This document shows, piece by piece, positions 23,996 through 36,745 of a stretch of DNA of 64,000 nt (its first letter is position 1; each line of letters begins with the position of its first letter). The stretch spans positions 310,001 through 374,000 of the forward strand of contig NW_014575558.1 in the NCBI RefSeq assembly GCF_000708205.1, written 5' to 3'. Source of the stretch: Mixia osmundae IAM 14324. Lineage: Eukaryota; Basidiomycota; Mixiomycetes; Mixiales; Mixiaceae. A model generated the notes under the pieces. That model searched no databases. It worked only from the letters and a program-made list of their open reading frames with translations, and was not told the origin of the DNA. The position numbers and the translations under genes are program-made.

Positions 23996-24604
23996 CTAGG
24001 CATAGTATTCGCTGACCGGCTGCGTATTGACGAAGAGCCTGCTAGCTTTGTCAGCGGCGATATTGTCGACTTGAGCCGGATAGCCCCCTTTGAGCCTCTA
24101 TACTGTGCATTCAAGCAGATATAGTGTCAAGGGATGTAAGACAACGCACAAGAACAGAGCCTCGGGCCATTGACACGCCGAGGTTGTTATACGACGAGAT
24201 GGACGTTTGGCCGTACATGTGCTGGAAGACAATGTTCACTGTCTGTGTTGGCGTCGGAGAGACAAGCCAGCGTAAGGTGGCTTGGCCATGAGCATCTACA
24301 GCAGTATCTTTGGACCTCCAGTTGGCAGCCCGGACAGGCTGGATGATGAGGTGCTATTTGCCAACGATGTCAACTTCGATTTGCAAGCAAGGTGGCTGCT
24401 CGTTTTGTCCTTTTTGTCGATCTCAATCCTGAACTCAGTGGAGACGGCGATAGTCTGCTCTCCGGGAGCAAAACTTTGGGGAGCAGCATTCATCCAGGGA
24501 GTGAGTCACTGAGAAGGTGGGTTGTTGGGAACGGCCACAGCGGTGACTGTGCAGGACAACGCAAGAATTGCGGCAAGCATGGTGCAGAAGCGCCGGCTGG
24601 TCAT
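23996..24604 (-). CDS. Secreted protein, distant relative of the 55.5-kb gene (model incomplete)
   Basis: Signal peptide MTSRRFCTMLAAILALSCTV starting at 24604. A GT-AG intron follows PPSQ and leads to GEQTIAVSTEFRIEIDKKDK. The later exon reads DAHGQATLRWLVSP..VNIVFQHMYGQTSISS and the last exon RLKGGYPAQVDNIAAD...EYYA. The segment VSPT....VNI.FQ resembles VSPTEYIFLDVNIFYQ in the gene at 55.5-56.3 kb, so the two are probably remote paralogues. The junction between the second and third parts is unresolved: an AG acceptor at about 24364 fits, but only a GC donor would keep frame. It may also be damaged. It is divergent from family C. Confidence 0.45.
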
Positions 24605-24945
24605 GTTGACGAATAATCTGCTGCTGGGTATTTGAGAGGAGGACGGGTCGCTCAAGGATCCTTGACGATGAAGCACAAAATACTTGTGACATGACGCGGA
24701 GTGTCTCGCCTTTGATCCTCGATGTGGCGAATCACAGTAAACTTGGATTAGCGAGACAGACGTGCAGCCTGAGCTCTCAAGAGCTGCGCAAGGGCTTCAT
24801 ACGTCTAGTAATGACTCACTTTGACCACTGCATTGATCCATGGAGGTTTTGGCGAGCAACGGGCAGGGGCAATGTTGCTGGGGAAACGCAGTGTGAATCC
24901 CTGAGATGCATCTCTGCTCGTTGCTCCGATCAAGACTAGCCGACT

Positions 24946-25677
24946 ATGTTTGCCCGTGTGATCTGTCTTGCCCTCGCGGCTTTGTCGAGCGTCAGTGCTC
25001 TGCCACAAGGTCCCGCCACCAACGCTGGCAATGTCGGGTTGCAAGCGCCTTCGGTTGCCGATCTTGCTGCAAGTCAGCTGGCAACGAGAGACGAGCTTGG
25101 CCATTACTACACGGCACATTTGTCTTGCTACACCTTTGGCCAGAAGCTGATCTTCTCTGCCACCTTTGGCGTTCGCAAACACCTGCCTTCCAATGCGAGT
25201 CCATCGTCGAGCACACAAAGCTACCGCAACCCGGCTGACGAGCTGAACAGAGCGTGCAAATCCTCAACTACCGTCTTCCTCTGCACGTCACGCCGGGCCG
25301 AAGCGGTCACGGAACGCAGAACCCAGACGCCTTGCATCAATGCTGGCAATGTGCGTACTTTGACCAGCTTTGTCTACAGACGGCTGACAGGGTAACAGTC
25401 GCATATGGCCCGAGTCATGCTACTGCTTGCTTTTTGAGCCATCGCGGAAGTAAGATCATCGACGCCTGGTTGCTCGATTCGACCGACCTGCCCGATGCCG
25501 CTGGTGTGAGTTTGCTCGTCTTGCTCATTTCCCAGCTGACGAAATGTAGGCCAATCAACCTGTAACGAGCTACAGGCAAGCGGTCGCTGAACTTTGCTTC
25601 CGAATTCCGCTGATACCCGAGATAGATTGACATTCAATGGCGTCAAGGTCGGTGTCAAGAGCATTGAGCAAGGTTGA
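24946..25677 (+). CDS. Small secreted protein, family C copy 1
   Basis: 174 aa from five exons (24946..25194, 25251..25350, 25399..25496, 25550..25575, 25626..25677). Signal peptide MFARVICLALAALSSVSA. It shares with copies 2 and 3 the block YYTAHL...LIFSATFGVRKHLPSN, then VQILNY, ACF.SHRGSKIIDAW and the last exon LTFNGVKV. Exons 2 (100 nt) and 4 (26 nt) have exactly the same length in all copies. Three of its four introns need GC donors (GCGAGT, GCCGCT, GCAAGC) at positions where the paralogues have GT; the GCCGCT site is weak. It is therefore either a gene tolerant of GC-AG splicing or a copy starting to decay. Function not recognised. Confidence 0.6.
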
Positions 25678-25895
25678 TCGCTCGTAGCAGATGCCTCGTG
25701 CTGGTGTGCTGGCATACTTTCGGCCTCGAGGCCCTCTCCTATTGGGCGTTGGTTGTGAATGCAGATAGTCATTCTTTTGCTGTGCTTTATATGCGTCCGC
25801 AAAGGGACATGCGCGGCCGGAGCTACACTCAAAACGAGGTGCGCTCGAATGAGGCAACAACTTGGTAGCGTTTTGCGGATCGGCAAAGCCAGAAG

Positions 25896-26633
25896 ATGAA
25901 GCAACAGATTTATATGGGTTTGCTCGTCATGGGTGCAGTCTTCGCTGTAGAGGCTCTGCCGCACGACGAGGCAGCTCCTGCACTCGACGCTCGAGAATTG
26001 ACGGGCCGGGCTGGCGCGGTCGAAGTACTCGGCGACTATTATAGCGCCAATCTGAAACTTCACAGTGCCGACAAGCAGTTGCTGTTTAGCGCAAGCTTTG
26101 GCATCCGAAAGCGATTGCCGTCCAATGTGAGGTGATGGCTTGACTTTGGCCGCATGCTGACCAACAAGCCAGTCTGTCGATATTTTGAACTTTGCCAGCA
26201 CACTGAAAGTCTCATGGTATGACGATGGCATGTACCTTGGTGTTGACAACATCTTGCTGGCTTGCTTCAAATGTCGCCAGTTGGTGCGTGTTGGCCAGCA
26301 CCGATGCTGACACATGCTTTGGCAGTCGCTTACGGCGTCAAGGACGATTTCTGGGTGAGCGCATGTTTCCAGCATGCCCGTGGATCCAAGACGATCGACT
26401 CGTATTATATCGAAGAGGTCAACCTCGTCAATCACCAAGATGTAGGCTCGTTCATTATGTTCTTGTCAAGCACTCTGATGATGGTATTGTGCGTACTGGA
26501 CAGATCGACGCAGGCGCAATCCAGTACGAGTGCGTGCAGGGCTTGTATGGACCTGAAAGCTACTGATGGCTGCGCCAGCTTGACCTTCAACGGCAAGAAA
26601 GTACAGTATCTCAGTCCTGACTCGGAGTCTTGA
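25896..26633 (+). CDS. Small secreted protein, family C copy 2
   Basis: 175 aa from five exons (25896..26126, 26173..26272, 26326..26441, 26504..26529, 26579..26633), all GT-AG. Signal peptide MKQQIYMGLLVMGAVFAVEA. Core motifs are LGDYYSANLKLHS, LLFSASFGIRKRLPSN, SVDILNF, WYDDGMY, ACFK, FWVSACFQHARGSKTIDSYY and LTFNGKKVQYL. It has two conserved cysteines in the ACF blocks. Its architecture is almost superimposable on copy 3. The motif order (SFGIRK, DIL.F, W, CFK, W..CF, SK.IDS) resembles family D. No known domain; secreted role inferred from the signal peptide. Confidence 0.78.
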
Positions 26634-26910
26634 CGAGCTTCTGTCTATACGACCTTCTGGCAATCGACAGCAGAGCAGGCTTGTTGTCGGGATGCACTGT
26701 TCCTCTGCGATACAGACTGCTGATGCTAGGCTCGAGAGGCACTGCATGTTCAACGGTGGGCTCTGCTGTGCCTGCCGAAAAGAGTGAAGATGCACAGAGC
26801 GACCAATGGAGATGTGGCTGCGCGCTAGCATCGCGTTTCAGTGCCGGCACAGCCATCCGCTGAGTCGATGCACCTTGACAACTCTCATACTCGTACAGCA
26901 CTGGCAAAAG

Positions 26911-27649
26911 ATGCGAGCAACACTCTCGTGGTTACTGACCTTGCTCGGTCCACTCTGCGCATCTGGCAGCGTGGTGCCTTTTAGCATTGCCTCGTCGGTC
27001 GAGGCGCATGGCGTGGGAGATACAATCGAGTTGGCCGAAGTGCTGGGCGAGTACTACAGTGCCAGTTTCAAGATCCACAACAGCAAGGGTCGGCTCGAAT
27101 TCAGCACAAGCTTCGGGATCAGGAAGCGCTTGCCGTCCAACGTGATTGGTTTTCTTGGCTTGCATGTTTGGCGAGCAAGTCTGACGAGCAGGGCAGTCGA
27201 TCGACATTCTCAACTTTGACGAGCCTCTTCGCGTCTCGTGGCGTCAGGATGGCATGAAGTACGAAGATAACAATGCCCTGGTTGCGTGCTTCTACTGTGG
27301 GTCGTGACGCGTGTCGGCGTTCGGGCTGACGAGCTCGTGCTTGTAGTCATCTACAAGGTAGAGGTGGAGTTTGTAGAGCTCTGCTTCCAGCACCGTCGTG
27401 GCTCAAAGACGATCGACTCGTTCTCCGAGCCGAGCGATCAACTCCAAACGGCCGTTGATGTGCGTTCCTCGTGGCTTGAGTGGCATATGAAAACAGCTGA
27501 TCCGGTGGCTTCGTACAGCTCTATGATGGGCCGGTCCAGTACAAGTGCGTGTACAATGGCAGCGTGAGAGAGCTCTACTGAGGAGTTCCCACAGCATGAC
27601 CTTCAACGGTGCGCCGGTCAAGTTCCTAGGCACTGCTTATTATGAGTGA
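26911..27649 (+). CDS. Small secreted protein, family C copy 3
   Basis: 174 aa from five exons (26911..27141, 27197..27296, 27347..27459, 27519..27544, 27595..27649), all GT-AG. Exon 1 has the same length (231 nt) as in copy 2. The frame is open upstream of 26911, but that Met gives the signal peptide MRATLSWLLTLLGPLCASG. Conserved blocks are LGEYYSASFKIHNSKG, FSTSFGIRKRLPSN, SIDILNFDEPLRVSW, ACFY, CFQHRRGSKTIDSF and MTFNGAPVKFLG. It ends 136 bp before the DDX41 start, and that interval has a GA-rich run (27748..27774) probably belonging to the DDX41 promoter. Confidence 0.78.
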
Positions 27650-27747
27650 TGTCATCCTCTTCCCCCGGTGACCATTGTCGGGGGTAGATCTGTCTCAGCA
27701 GAGCGCAAGCCTATTGCAGGCTACCCGTAGCTTCGTGTGTGTGAAAG

Positions 27748-27774
27748 AGAGAGAGAGAGCGCGAGGACGAGAGG
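27748..27774 (+). promoter_or_regulatory. GA-rich run upstream of DDX41
   Basis: A purine run consisting of repeated GA dinucleotides followed by gcgaggacgagagg lies immediately upstream of the DDX41 ATG. Such runs are common in fungal core promoters or leaders; a simple-sequence repeat without function is the alternative. Confidence 0.35.
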
Positions 27775-27784
27775 ATGAGTCAGC

Positions 27785-29778
<1,994 letters not shown>

Positions 29779-29846
29779 GCTCAATTTGGCTCGGTATTCA
29801 CATGGGTGTTGTTGTACGATCTGCATAGTGTCACACAACATTGGTG

Positions 29847-31601
29847 TCAGATGAGTTCTACGAATCTTTGCCAGCGCATGACGAGTTCTCGTACGTAGGC
29901 CTCGTAGGCGCCCTTGGAGACTTCGAAGAGCTCCTTGTGCTGCTTGCCGCAATCTCGACAGGGCAGGTCTGTGATGGACATTGCAGCATCGCTTCCGAGT
30001 CTGTCGATATGGTCCAGCGCGACCCTTCCTGCCATCTCGCTGCGTGCTTGCAATCAGCACAGTTCCCAACTCCATAGACGCCAGACTGACATAAGGCAGA
30101 GCCTCTCCCAGCGGAAATTGTAGGGTGCAGGATCGCGGGCAAGCAATGCGCCGCTTGCATGCATGCCTTCGTTGCTTACACCGTACTTTCGAGTTTGTAG
30201 ATGAGCGAGCGGGTGGTCCGGATGAAGCGGAAAGAAGTCGCGAACGATGGGCGAGCGTGAGGGACACTGTCTCTTCCACTCGCGCAGCCTTCTTGCTAGA
30301 TCTTTCGTTCTTCCGACCTTGATGAAGGTCGTGTCTGTCTTTACATAAGTAAGCTAACGTATGCAAGCATCCTCTGACTCACCTGATCGAGCATGCGACT
30401 TGGGAGCGAGCTCGTAGACATACATGCTTCCAGGTACATCATGCGACGTGACCTGTGCACGCATAGTAGCTCGTAGCTGCAGCTTTGTCTCCTCGGGCAG
30501 GCCGTCCGGTATCCAGTCTGCATTGCGATCAGCCTCGGCCTAGAGTCAGCGAGGCAGCTCACCAGAGAAGAGCTGCCAGTTGGAGTCGCGCAGATACATG
30601 CCCTCATCTTCGAGTAGATGCTTGCCATGCTGATGACAGAACACCGGCAGTCTGTCCTCTTCCCGCACGGCGACGGGCTCGTCCGAGTCCGCATGCAGTA
30701 TCGACACGTCAAATTCGTCCTCGTCGCTATCGACAATTTCAAACTCGTTCTTGTCCAGCTGACGAACACCACGCGAAGGAGTTTGAGCTCGACTGCCTTT
30801 GCCTCTCTGAGTCAGCCTTCGCTCGACGCGTTGCAATGAAGCTTGTGTAACGGATGAGAGCGCTCGTTGTAGAGGTGCGCTTGCCGTCGTATGGCTCAGC
30901 TCGCCCGCTTTGACTTTGCGTTCACATCGTTTGCCGGCACTGGTGATGCCGGAACACTGCACGAGAGTGATCTTGCTGCTTGGGCCAGGACTAGGCGATG
31001 CGCGCGGTCTGGTAGCTTTCGTCGGCGTCGAGGAGCTCCCTTTGGTTAGCGAAGAGCTCGCACTGGGGGCTTCATGTTTCGACGGCGTATGCATGACGGG
31101 CTTTGGCTGGGGCCTAGAAGGTGAGGCATGCGGGAGAGAGTGAGCAAGGGGTGGCAGATTGGCCATCACACTTGCGCTCGACTGTCCATAGCAGTGAGGC
31201 GGTACATTCATCGGAACCGGCGCCAGAGGCTGCTTTGGGATGCTATTCTGCGCCGGACAATATGCGTACTCGTCTCTGGCCAGATTGATCTTGACCTGAT
31301 CATGTTTGCCAGGCGATGGAGTCGCAAAGGGGTTCGGCCTCGGACCTGCTGGGCTACCTCGTGTCGGTGAGCCCATCGAGCGACGTGATGATGGCATGGG
31401 CATGGCTAAGGGAGATCTCTCCTCAATGCTGAGCCGAGTATTGGCCAGCTGGTGAGCGAGACAATCTGCTGACTGCGCGTTGACATCTTTGTCAGGCGAA
31501 TGAGAGCGAGCGCGCTGGATCAAGTGCTTCAGCGTCGCTCGCACACCTCTGTGCTCGATTGCTAAGCGATCTGGCATGCCTCGCTGCCCGTCCAATGCCA
31601 T
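29847..31601 (-). CDS. T5orf172/MUG113-like GIY-YIG-type domain protein
   Basis: Starts at 31601 (MALDGQRGMPDRLAIEH). The first exon (to about 30560) is a long low-complexity Ser/Pro region with a zinc-site-like CSGITSAGKRCERKV, an acidic DSDEDEFDVS and CHQHGKHL. It splices to VPGSMYVYELAP, then to FIKVGRTKDLARRLREWKRQC, the core of the T5orf172 (DUF1766) domain, a GIY-YIG relative found in fungal Mug113-type proteins. The last exon has the zinc pattern CRDCGKQHKELFEV. The first two splices (G|AC joins) are certain; the one between RKYG and the terminal exon is not resolved. The biochemical role of this fungal family is poorly known; nucleic-acid binding is likely. Confidence 0.72.
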
Positions 31602-31895
31602 GAGGGCCGCTGGCAGTCAGGCACTGCCCCGTCAGCAGATGTCAAATTTATAATTATTGCAGCGCGACCGCGTCTATCAATCGAAAGTCACGAGGCAGGC
31701 AACTCGTCTCACCGGACGATGCGAGTCAGACGTGATCGTCCAGCGACAAGCAGGGCAATGACATGCTTCGGTCTCAAACAAGCCTGATGCCCTGGTCTTG
31801 TGCGCGCGCACACAGCACTTGCGATCCGTCGTCTGGAGCGACGCGCACAGGTGATGCATTAGCGTAGACGATCGCACAGCCTGTTGGCCGCCATC

Positions 31896-32508
31896 CTAAG
31901 GTGCCTATAAGCAGATTCTCATCAGCCTCGTGCATGTCGGGTGGATCGGTCACACACATTAATAGTGACCTTGTTTCGTTGATTGGGGTCGTCGCTGCAC
32001 TGGAAGCCATAGCCAGGCACGTTCTCAGGCATGATACCGTTATACTTTGCTTGCACGAGGCCGGCAGCTTCGATATTGCCGTCATGTGCAACTATGGGCT
32101 GCAAAAGAACTTCGAAGGTGTCCTTGGTGGGGTTGTCCAGCTGGCCGGATACTTTCATATTAGGATTGACGATCGTCTGGCCGTTCTTGATGACAGGGGG
32201 GTCGTACTCCGTGCTCTTGATAACACCTTCAGCGACGACCTGGTAAGTTCCCGATTTCGGGTTCCATATGAGAGGCCACTGGAGAGCGAGCGGATCCTCG
32301 ACGAAAGGGAATTTGATCTGCTCTCGACCGTGAGCGCAATCGTGATTCGTCGCGTCAGTCTAAATACCTGAATACCGCACCACGTGTAAGGGCCGGTATG
32401 ACGACGCACGAGTCTGTTAGCATCACGTGCTTCGATCGGATTGGTGTTGATGCTCGCCGCTGAGATGAGCGAGGTCAACGAGAAGATGAGGGCAGTAGCA
32501 AAGAGCAT
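31896..32508 (-). CDS. Small secreted protein, family E copy 1
   Basis: 169 aa, exons 32368..32508, 31958..32317 and 31896..31904. The signal peptide begins MLFATALIFSLTSLISAASI. A dibasic site (NRLVRRHTGPY) just after a short pro-segment suggests Kex2 processing. The mature protein has GPYTWCGIQ, QTIVNPN, AAGLVQAKYNG and YGFQCSDDPNQRNKV, with two conserved cysteines. The final exon codes only Ala-Pro and the stop. Upstream (32588..32623) lies the 36-bp element shared by the array. Family not recognised. The 3' flank is also similar to that of copy 2, showing that the duplicated unit was larger than the gene. Confidence 0.75.
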
Positions 32509-32587
32509 GCTAAGAAGTCGCCGGTATAGCTTGTTGCTTGTTTGTCGATCTTGCAGTGCGCTTTGATGAGTGAAGAGAGATAAAACT

Positions 32588-32623
32588 CGCCGAGGGTCAT
32601 TCGACGCCGAAACGCTTTGGCAT
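32588..32623 (-). promoter_or_regulatory. Shared 36-bp upstream element, family E copy 1
   Basis: Conserved block 80 bp upstream of the start codon. On the plus strand it runs from cgccgagggtcattcgacgc to gctttggcat and has two gccga(a/g) boxes. Nearly the same sequence lies 65-81 bp upstream of copies 2, 3 and 5. It could be a promoter element or a conserved leader. Confidence 0.6.
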
Positions 32624-33161
32624 AGCAAGGTGATACGTCGGAGAGCACGTCGATACGACGCAACGCTTCATCCCTTGCTTGTGTCCGCCGTTATTGTGCT
32701 GAATGCTCACTCCAAGCCGAAAGGGTCAGAAGTACGAGCCAGGCGCCGGCAAAGGGCGATGATCGCCGTGACCTCGCACGCGTGAGCCGGCACATCGAGC
32801 GAGCACACGACGCACGATCGTGACGAAGAACGAGACGATGCTCATCCCGATCGAGCTTCTGAGACGGATGAGAGAAGGCACAGTCAAGACTTCACGAGGG
32901 CTAGTGATGCGTACGATGCAACGCGTGCAACGCGACCGCGTCAATTACTTCAAACCACGAGGCAAGCCGGTATCTTGCCAGCCCAGACAAGTCAGACTAA
33001 GACGTTCAGCTGTTAATTCGCAAAGAGTATCCTCCCAGATTGGTCAGCCCTCGTGCTGCAGCCTTGAGCGCACACAGCACTTGCAATCCAAAAGGATGCG
33101 CAACCCTCGGTGATGCATGGAAGAAGTAGACGATCGCACAGTCATCAATGTCCGGCTCGCC

Positions 33162-33786
33162 TCAGTACCATGCAATCTATGGAAAGAGATGTCAGCCTGG
33201 TACACAGCGAGCATACATGTCGCGCACGGGTATCACGGGTATCGTGTACTTGTTTGCTTGCTTAGGATCGTCGCTGCACTGGAAGCGATAGGAAGGCATG
33301 TTGGCAGGGGCCACACCGTTATACTTTGCTTGCACGAGGCCGGCAGCTTCGATGTTGCCATCATGTGCAATTTGGAGCTGCAAAAGAACATCGAAGGTGT
33401 CCTTGGTGGCGTCGTCCAGCTGGCCAGATACTGCCAAGCTGGGATTGATAGTCGTCTGGCCGTTCTCAATGACAGAAGGATTGTACTTTGCGCTCGTGAT
33501 GATGCCTTCGGGGTTGACCTGGTAGGTTCCCGATTTCGAGTTCCATTTGAGGCTCCATTGGAGCGCGAGTGAATCCTTGGCCAAAGGGAGTTCAATCTGC
33601 ACTCAATTTAGAGGCGACAGCTCGACGAGATGCTGATCTGCTCACCTTGATGCCACACCACGTATAAGGGCCATTATGACGGTGCACGAGTCTGTTGGCA
33701 TCACGAGCTTCGATCGGTTTGGTATCGATGCGTGCCGCCGAGATGAGCGAGGCGAGCGAGAAGATGAAGGCAGCAGGGACCATCAT
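33162..33786 (-). CDS. Small secreted protein, family E copy 2
   Basis: 171 aa, exons 33646..33786, 33237..33596 and 33162..33176. Exons 1 (141 nt) and 2 (360 nt) have the same length as in copy 1. Signal peptide MMVPAAFIFSLASLISAARI; pro-region EARDANRLVHRHNGPYTWC, where the dibasic site of copy 1 is HR. The central region reads ALQWSLKWNSKSGTYQVNPE and ends AAGLVQAKYNGVAP and FQCSDDPKQANKYT. The last exon encodes IAWY and the stop; an alternative donor 9 nt further on would change the last residues. Identity to copy 1 is high, indicating recent duplication. Confidence 0.75.
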
Positions 33787-33866
33787 GATAGGGGACTCGC
33801 TGCTATAGCTGGTGACTTGTTTGTCGAGGTTGCAATGCGCTTCGATGAGAGAAGGGAGACAAGACT

Positions 33867-33902
33867 CGCCGAAGGTCATTCAAAGCCGAAACGCTTTTGC
33901 AT
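33867..33902 (-). promoter_or_regulatory. Shared 36-bp upstream element, family E copy 2
   Basis: Same block as at copy 1, here 81 bp from the start codon and beginning cgccgaaggtcattcaaagc, with the GCCGAA box duplicated 12 bp apart. Confidence 0.6.
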
Positions 33903-34278
33903 AGCAAGGCGGTACGTCGGAAACCACGTCGATGTGATGCAATGCCTCATCTCCTACTTGTATCTGCCATGTTCGTGGCGCATGTGCACTGCGAAGGGAT
34001 AAGGTTGAGACAGTGCCAGGCAAGCGCCCGCACAAGGCGATGGTCGTAGTGACGTCGCACGTGTGAGCCAGCAGATCGATCACAATCCCAGTACAGCTTC
34101 TGAGATAGATGGCGAAGAGCCGCGAAGCAAAGTCAACGCATTACGCATCATGCATCACGCATTGACTTGTCATACTCAAGCTTGGGAAGCGATCCAATGC
34201 ATGCACAAGAACGAAGTCTTGTTCGACGTTTGCAGTCAACCGGAAAACGCTGACGCGGTGACTCGAGCATTGACGCCA

Positions 34279-34885
34279 CTAGTACGACTGTGAAGAGATG
34301 CATCAGCGAGGGTGCCACAATATGTATGTATAAGAGAGCTTACAGGAATCGTGACTTTGTTTGTCTGGGTGGGGTCATCACTGCACTGGAAGCCGTAGCC
34401 AGGGTGCAGCTGGGGCGATCTCACTCCGTTGTAGCTGGCTCGAACAAGGCCGACGCCCTGGATGTCACCATCAGGTGCGACGACGAGTTGGAGGTAGATG
34501 TCAAAGGTATTCTTCGTCTCGAGCTCGCCAGCAATTTCCAGGTTGGCATTGACAATGTGGCCGTTCTTGAGGCCAGGGGGATCGTAATGACTCCAGGTGA
34601 CAGCACCCTCATTAATGATCTCGTAGCTATGCTTGTCCTTGTCCCATCTGAGGGGCCATTGCAGCGCAAGAGTTACATCAGTATTGTATGCGATCTAACA
34701 TTGAAGATGAGCGCAGACACTCAATGAGATGCTGATCGACCTACTTGGATGCCGCACCAAGTGTAAGGACCGGTATGACGACGCACGAGTCTGTTGGCAT
34801 CACGAGCTTCGATCGGTTTGGTATCGATGCGCGCCGCCGAGATGAGCGAGGCGAGCGAGAAGATGAGGGCAGTAGGAACAATCAT
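34279..34885 (-). CDS. Small secreted protein, family E copy 3
   Basis: 166 aa, exons 34745..34885, 34344..34694 and 34279..34287. The first exon again has 141 nt and is nearly identical to those of copies 1 and 2 (MIVPTALIFSLASLISAARI, NRLVRRHTGPYTWCGIQ). The second exon is three codons shorter and clearly diverged (ALQWPLRWDKDKHSYEI, GVGLVRASYNGVR, FQCSDDPTQTNKVTIP). The last exon encodes Ser-Tyr-stop. A conserved first exon with a diverged second exon suggests stronger constraint on secretion and processing, or gene conversion limited to the 5' end. Confidence 0.75.
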
Positions 34886-34957
34886 GCTGATAACTTGCTG
34901 ATATAGGCTGTTGATCAAGATTGGCAAAATTCTTGGGTGAGTGAGAGAAGACAGATT

Positions 34958-34993
34958 CGCCGAAGGTCGTTCAAAGCCGAAACGCTTTGGCAC
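34958..34993 (-). promoter_or_regulatory. Shared 36-bp upstream element, family E copy 3
   Basis: Element with the sequence start cgccgaaggtcgttcaaagc and end gctttggcac, 73 bp upstream of the start codon; only one or two differences from that of copy 2. Confidence 0.6.
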
Positions 34994-35279
34994 GGTAAGC
35001 CCATGTTATGCATCTTGCGTGGAGACAGCTTCACTGCGCGGGTGCTTCTTTGTGTCCGCAGAGGGGTTTACATGAGCGCAAGCTGTATAGCTCGGATGGG
35101 AGGCCGTGACTGGTATTTCGCAAGCAAGAGGAGGAACTGCTGCAAGCACGCAGGTCATAATGATGCATCGAAATCAAATCTGTCAAACCGCGCTTGCATT
35201 TACGCATTTACAACACGGTCCTGGCATTTCTGTCGATTTGGTCAGCCACTTGCTCGAGACCGGCATTCGAGCGCTCACG

Positions 35280-35801
35280 GAGACCGTGACCTTGCCGCGT
35301 TGATTGATGGCATTGCCGCACTGACATCTGTGCTCGGGCTTGATCTGGGTAGTAACGTCGTTGTATTTAAGAGCATCGGTGGCTGCGGCTTCGATGTCGT
35401 TAACCGGCAATCTGGATTCGAAGGACGACCTTGAAGTGATCTCCGTGGAGAAAGAATCTGGCGTTGACTTGCTGGTATCCGCTACCGGAGGGAGGCTCGT
35501 AGATGCCGCCAGCGACGAGGCCGGTAGGCTTGACGGTGTACAGACCTTTGGCCAAAGACTATACAAGGTATCACTCGAGATCGAGCTTAGGACGATTTTC
35601 CTTCTTCTCGATCTAATGCGCGCGAATCAGCGCTGTATAGAATGCAGCAGCGGGCCAGCTAACCTCGAAGTTGGACCACTTGTAGCTGCCAAAGTGACGA
35701 CGCTCGAGCGTGTTTGCGTCCGAACTTGCGTTGATGCTCGCGCTAAGAACGAGCAGCGGCTGGCAGGCGACAAAAGATGTGATAATCGCTTTCATGATCA
35801 T
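35280..35801 (-). pseudogene. Degenerate family E copy 4
   Basis: The first exon (35664..35801, 138 nt, same length as in copy 5) is intact: signal peptide followed by NTLERRHFGSYKWSNFE and a GTTAGC donor. The second exon is recognisable by SLAKGLYTVKPTGLV, GDHFKVVLRIQIAG and KVTVS, which align with copy 5, but these pieces lie in different frames and with in-frame stops; I count about three breaks. The upstream element is only faintly conserved (about 35848..35882). It is a relic of a host gene, closest to copy 5, and the damage looks recent because the amino-acid similarity is still clear. Confidence 0.65.
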
Positions 35802-36106
35802 CTTGCTAAGATCAAGACATGATGTTTGGCGACGAGCAGGACAGATTTGCGCTTGAGATCGCTTAAAGGCGAAATGCTTCAGCAATTTGAGGCATGTGCG
35901 GATGACTATGGCGCATCGCGGGTTGACTGTGCGATGATAAACGACGGGTTGGTCCAGGTGAATTGAAGAGCATAAGAATCAATACGGATGGCACGAATTG
36001 TGGCTCGCTAATGAAAATCTGGTCAAAGTCCGCGTACATTTGTTGCTAGCATACATTTTTCAAAGCCTCGCGAGAGGAGTCGTATGTACTGTGAGCAAGT
36101 ATGAGC

Positions 36107-36681
36107 TTAGAAGCTCTGCGTGGAGCGCGTCAGCTATGCGTGAGACGGACGTCAAGAGACTCACAGGAATCGTGATCTTGTCTTCCTTGGCGGCATCGCT
36201 GCTGCACTGCAGAACGTATGAAGGCTTTGCAGTACGAGCCACGCCGTTCCAGGTGAGGGAGATGAGAGCAGCAGCTGTAATGTCGCCATCTCCAGCAACC
36301 TTGACCTGGAGGACGGCTCTGAAGTGGTCGCCATCGAGAACAAAGTTGGGGTCGAGCTGCTGGCCACCGGCCTGATGAGGAGGCGCGTAGTAGGCGTTGG
36401 TGACGAGGCCCGAAGGAGTGAGGGTGTAGAGACCGGAGCTGTATGCGAGGCCCCAAGTGAGGTCGAGCTCGGGCTGTTTGCCCTTTGGCTGGACCTGTAG
36501 CATGCCTGTCAGCATCGCCTCGGTTGAGACCACGCGCTCTTACGACGAGGTTGCACGACGTGTAGCTACCCGAATGACGGCGTTCGAGCGTGTTGGCGCC
36601 GGCTTCGGCGTTGATGCTAGCACCCGAAGCGAGCGTGGCAAGGTAGAGCACAAGAGCAGCAGGGATCATCTTGGTGAACAT
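36107..36681 (-). CDS. Small secreted protein, family E copy 5
   Basis: 158 aa, exons 36544..36681, 36165..36494 and 36107..36115. The start is Met 36681 (MFTKMIPAALVLYLATLASG) or Met 36669. The pro-segment ends in TLERRHSGSYTSC with a dibasic site. The mature part reads ELDLTWGLAYSSGLYTLTPS, GDHFRAVLQVKVAGDGD and SYVLQCSSDAAKEDKITIP; the terminal exon encodes Ser-Phe-stop. A 289-codon frame on the same strand runs through exon 1 and antisense of nothing useful; it is not the product because the intron and family alignment give the other frame. It is the most divergent functional copy of the array. Confidence 0.72.
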
Positions 36682-36745
36682 CTCGAATCTATTGAGCTTA
36701 TCGAAGACGGAGAAAAGTCTGGCGGTGAGTGGGACGAGGATGATG

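Noticed and set aside
25374-26438. 354-codon open frame on the minus strand across family C copies 1 and 2
   Set aside because: It is antisense to well-supported exons and introns, has no signal peptide or domain, and its openness is explained by codon bias of the genes on the other strand.
27748-27774. GA run upstream of DDX41 as a telomere-like or mobile-element repeat
   Set aside because: Too short and purely dinucleotide; best seen as promoter or leader low-complexity sequence.
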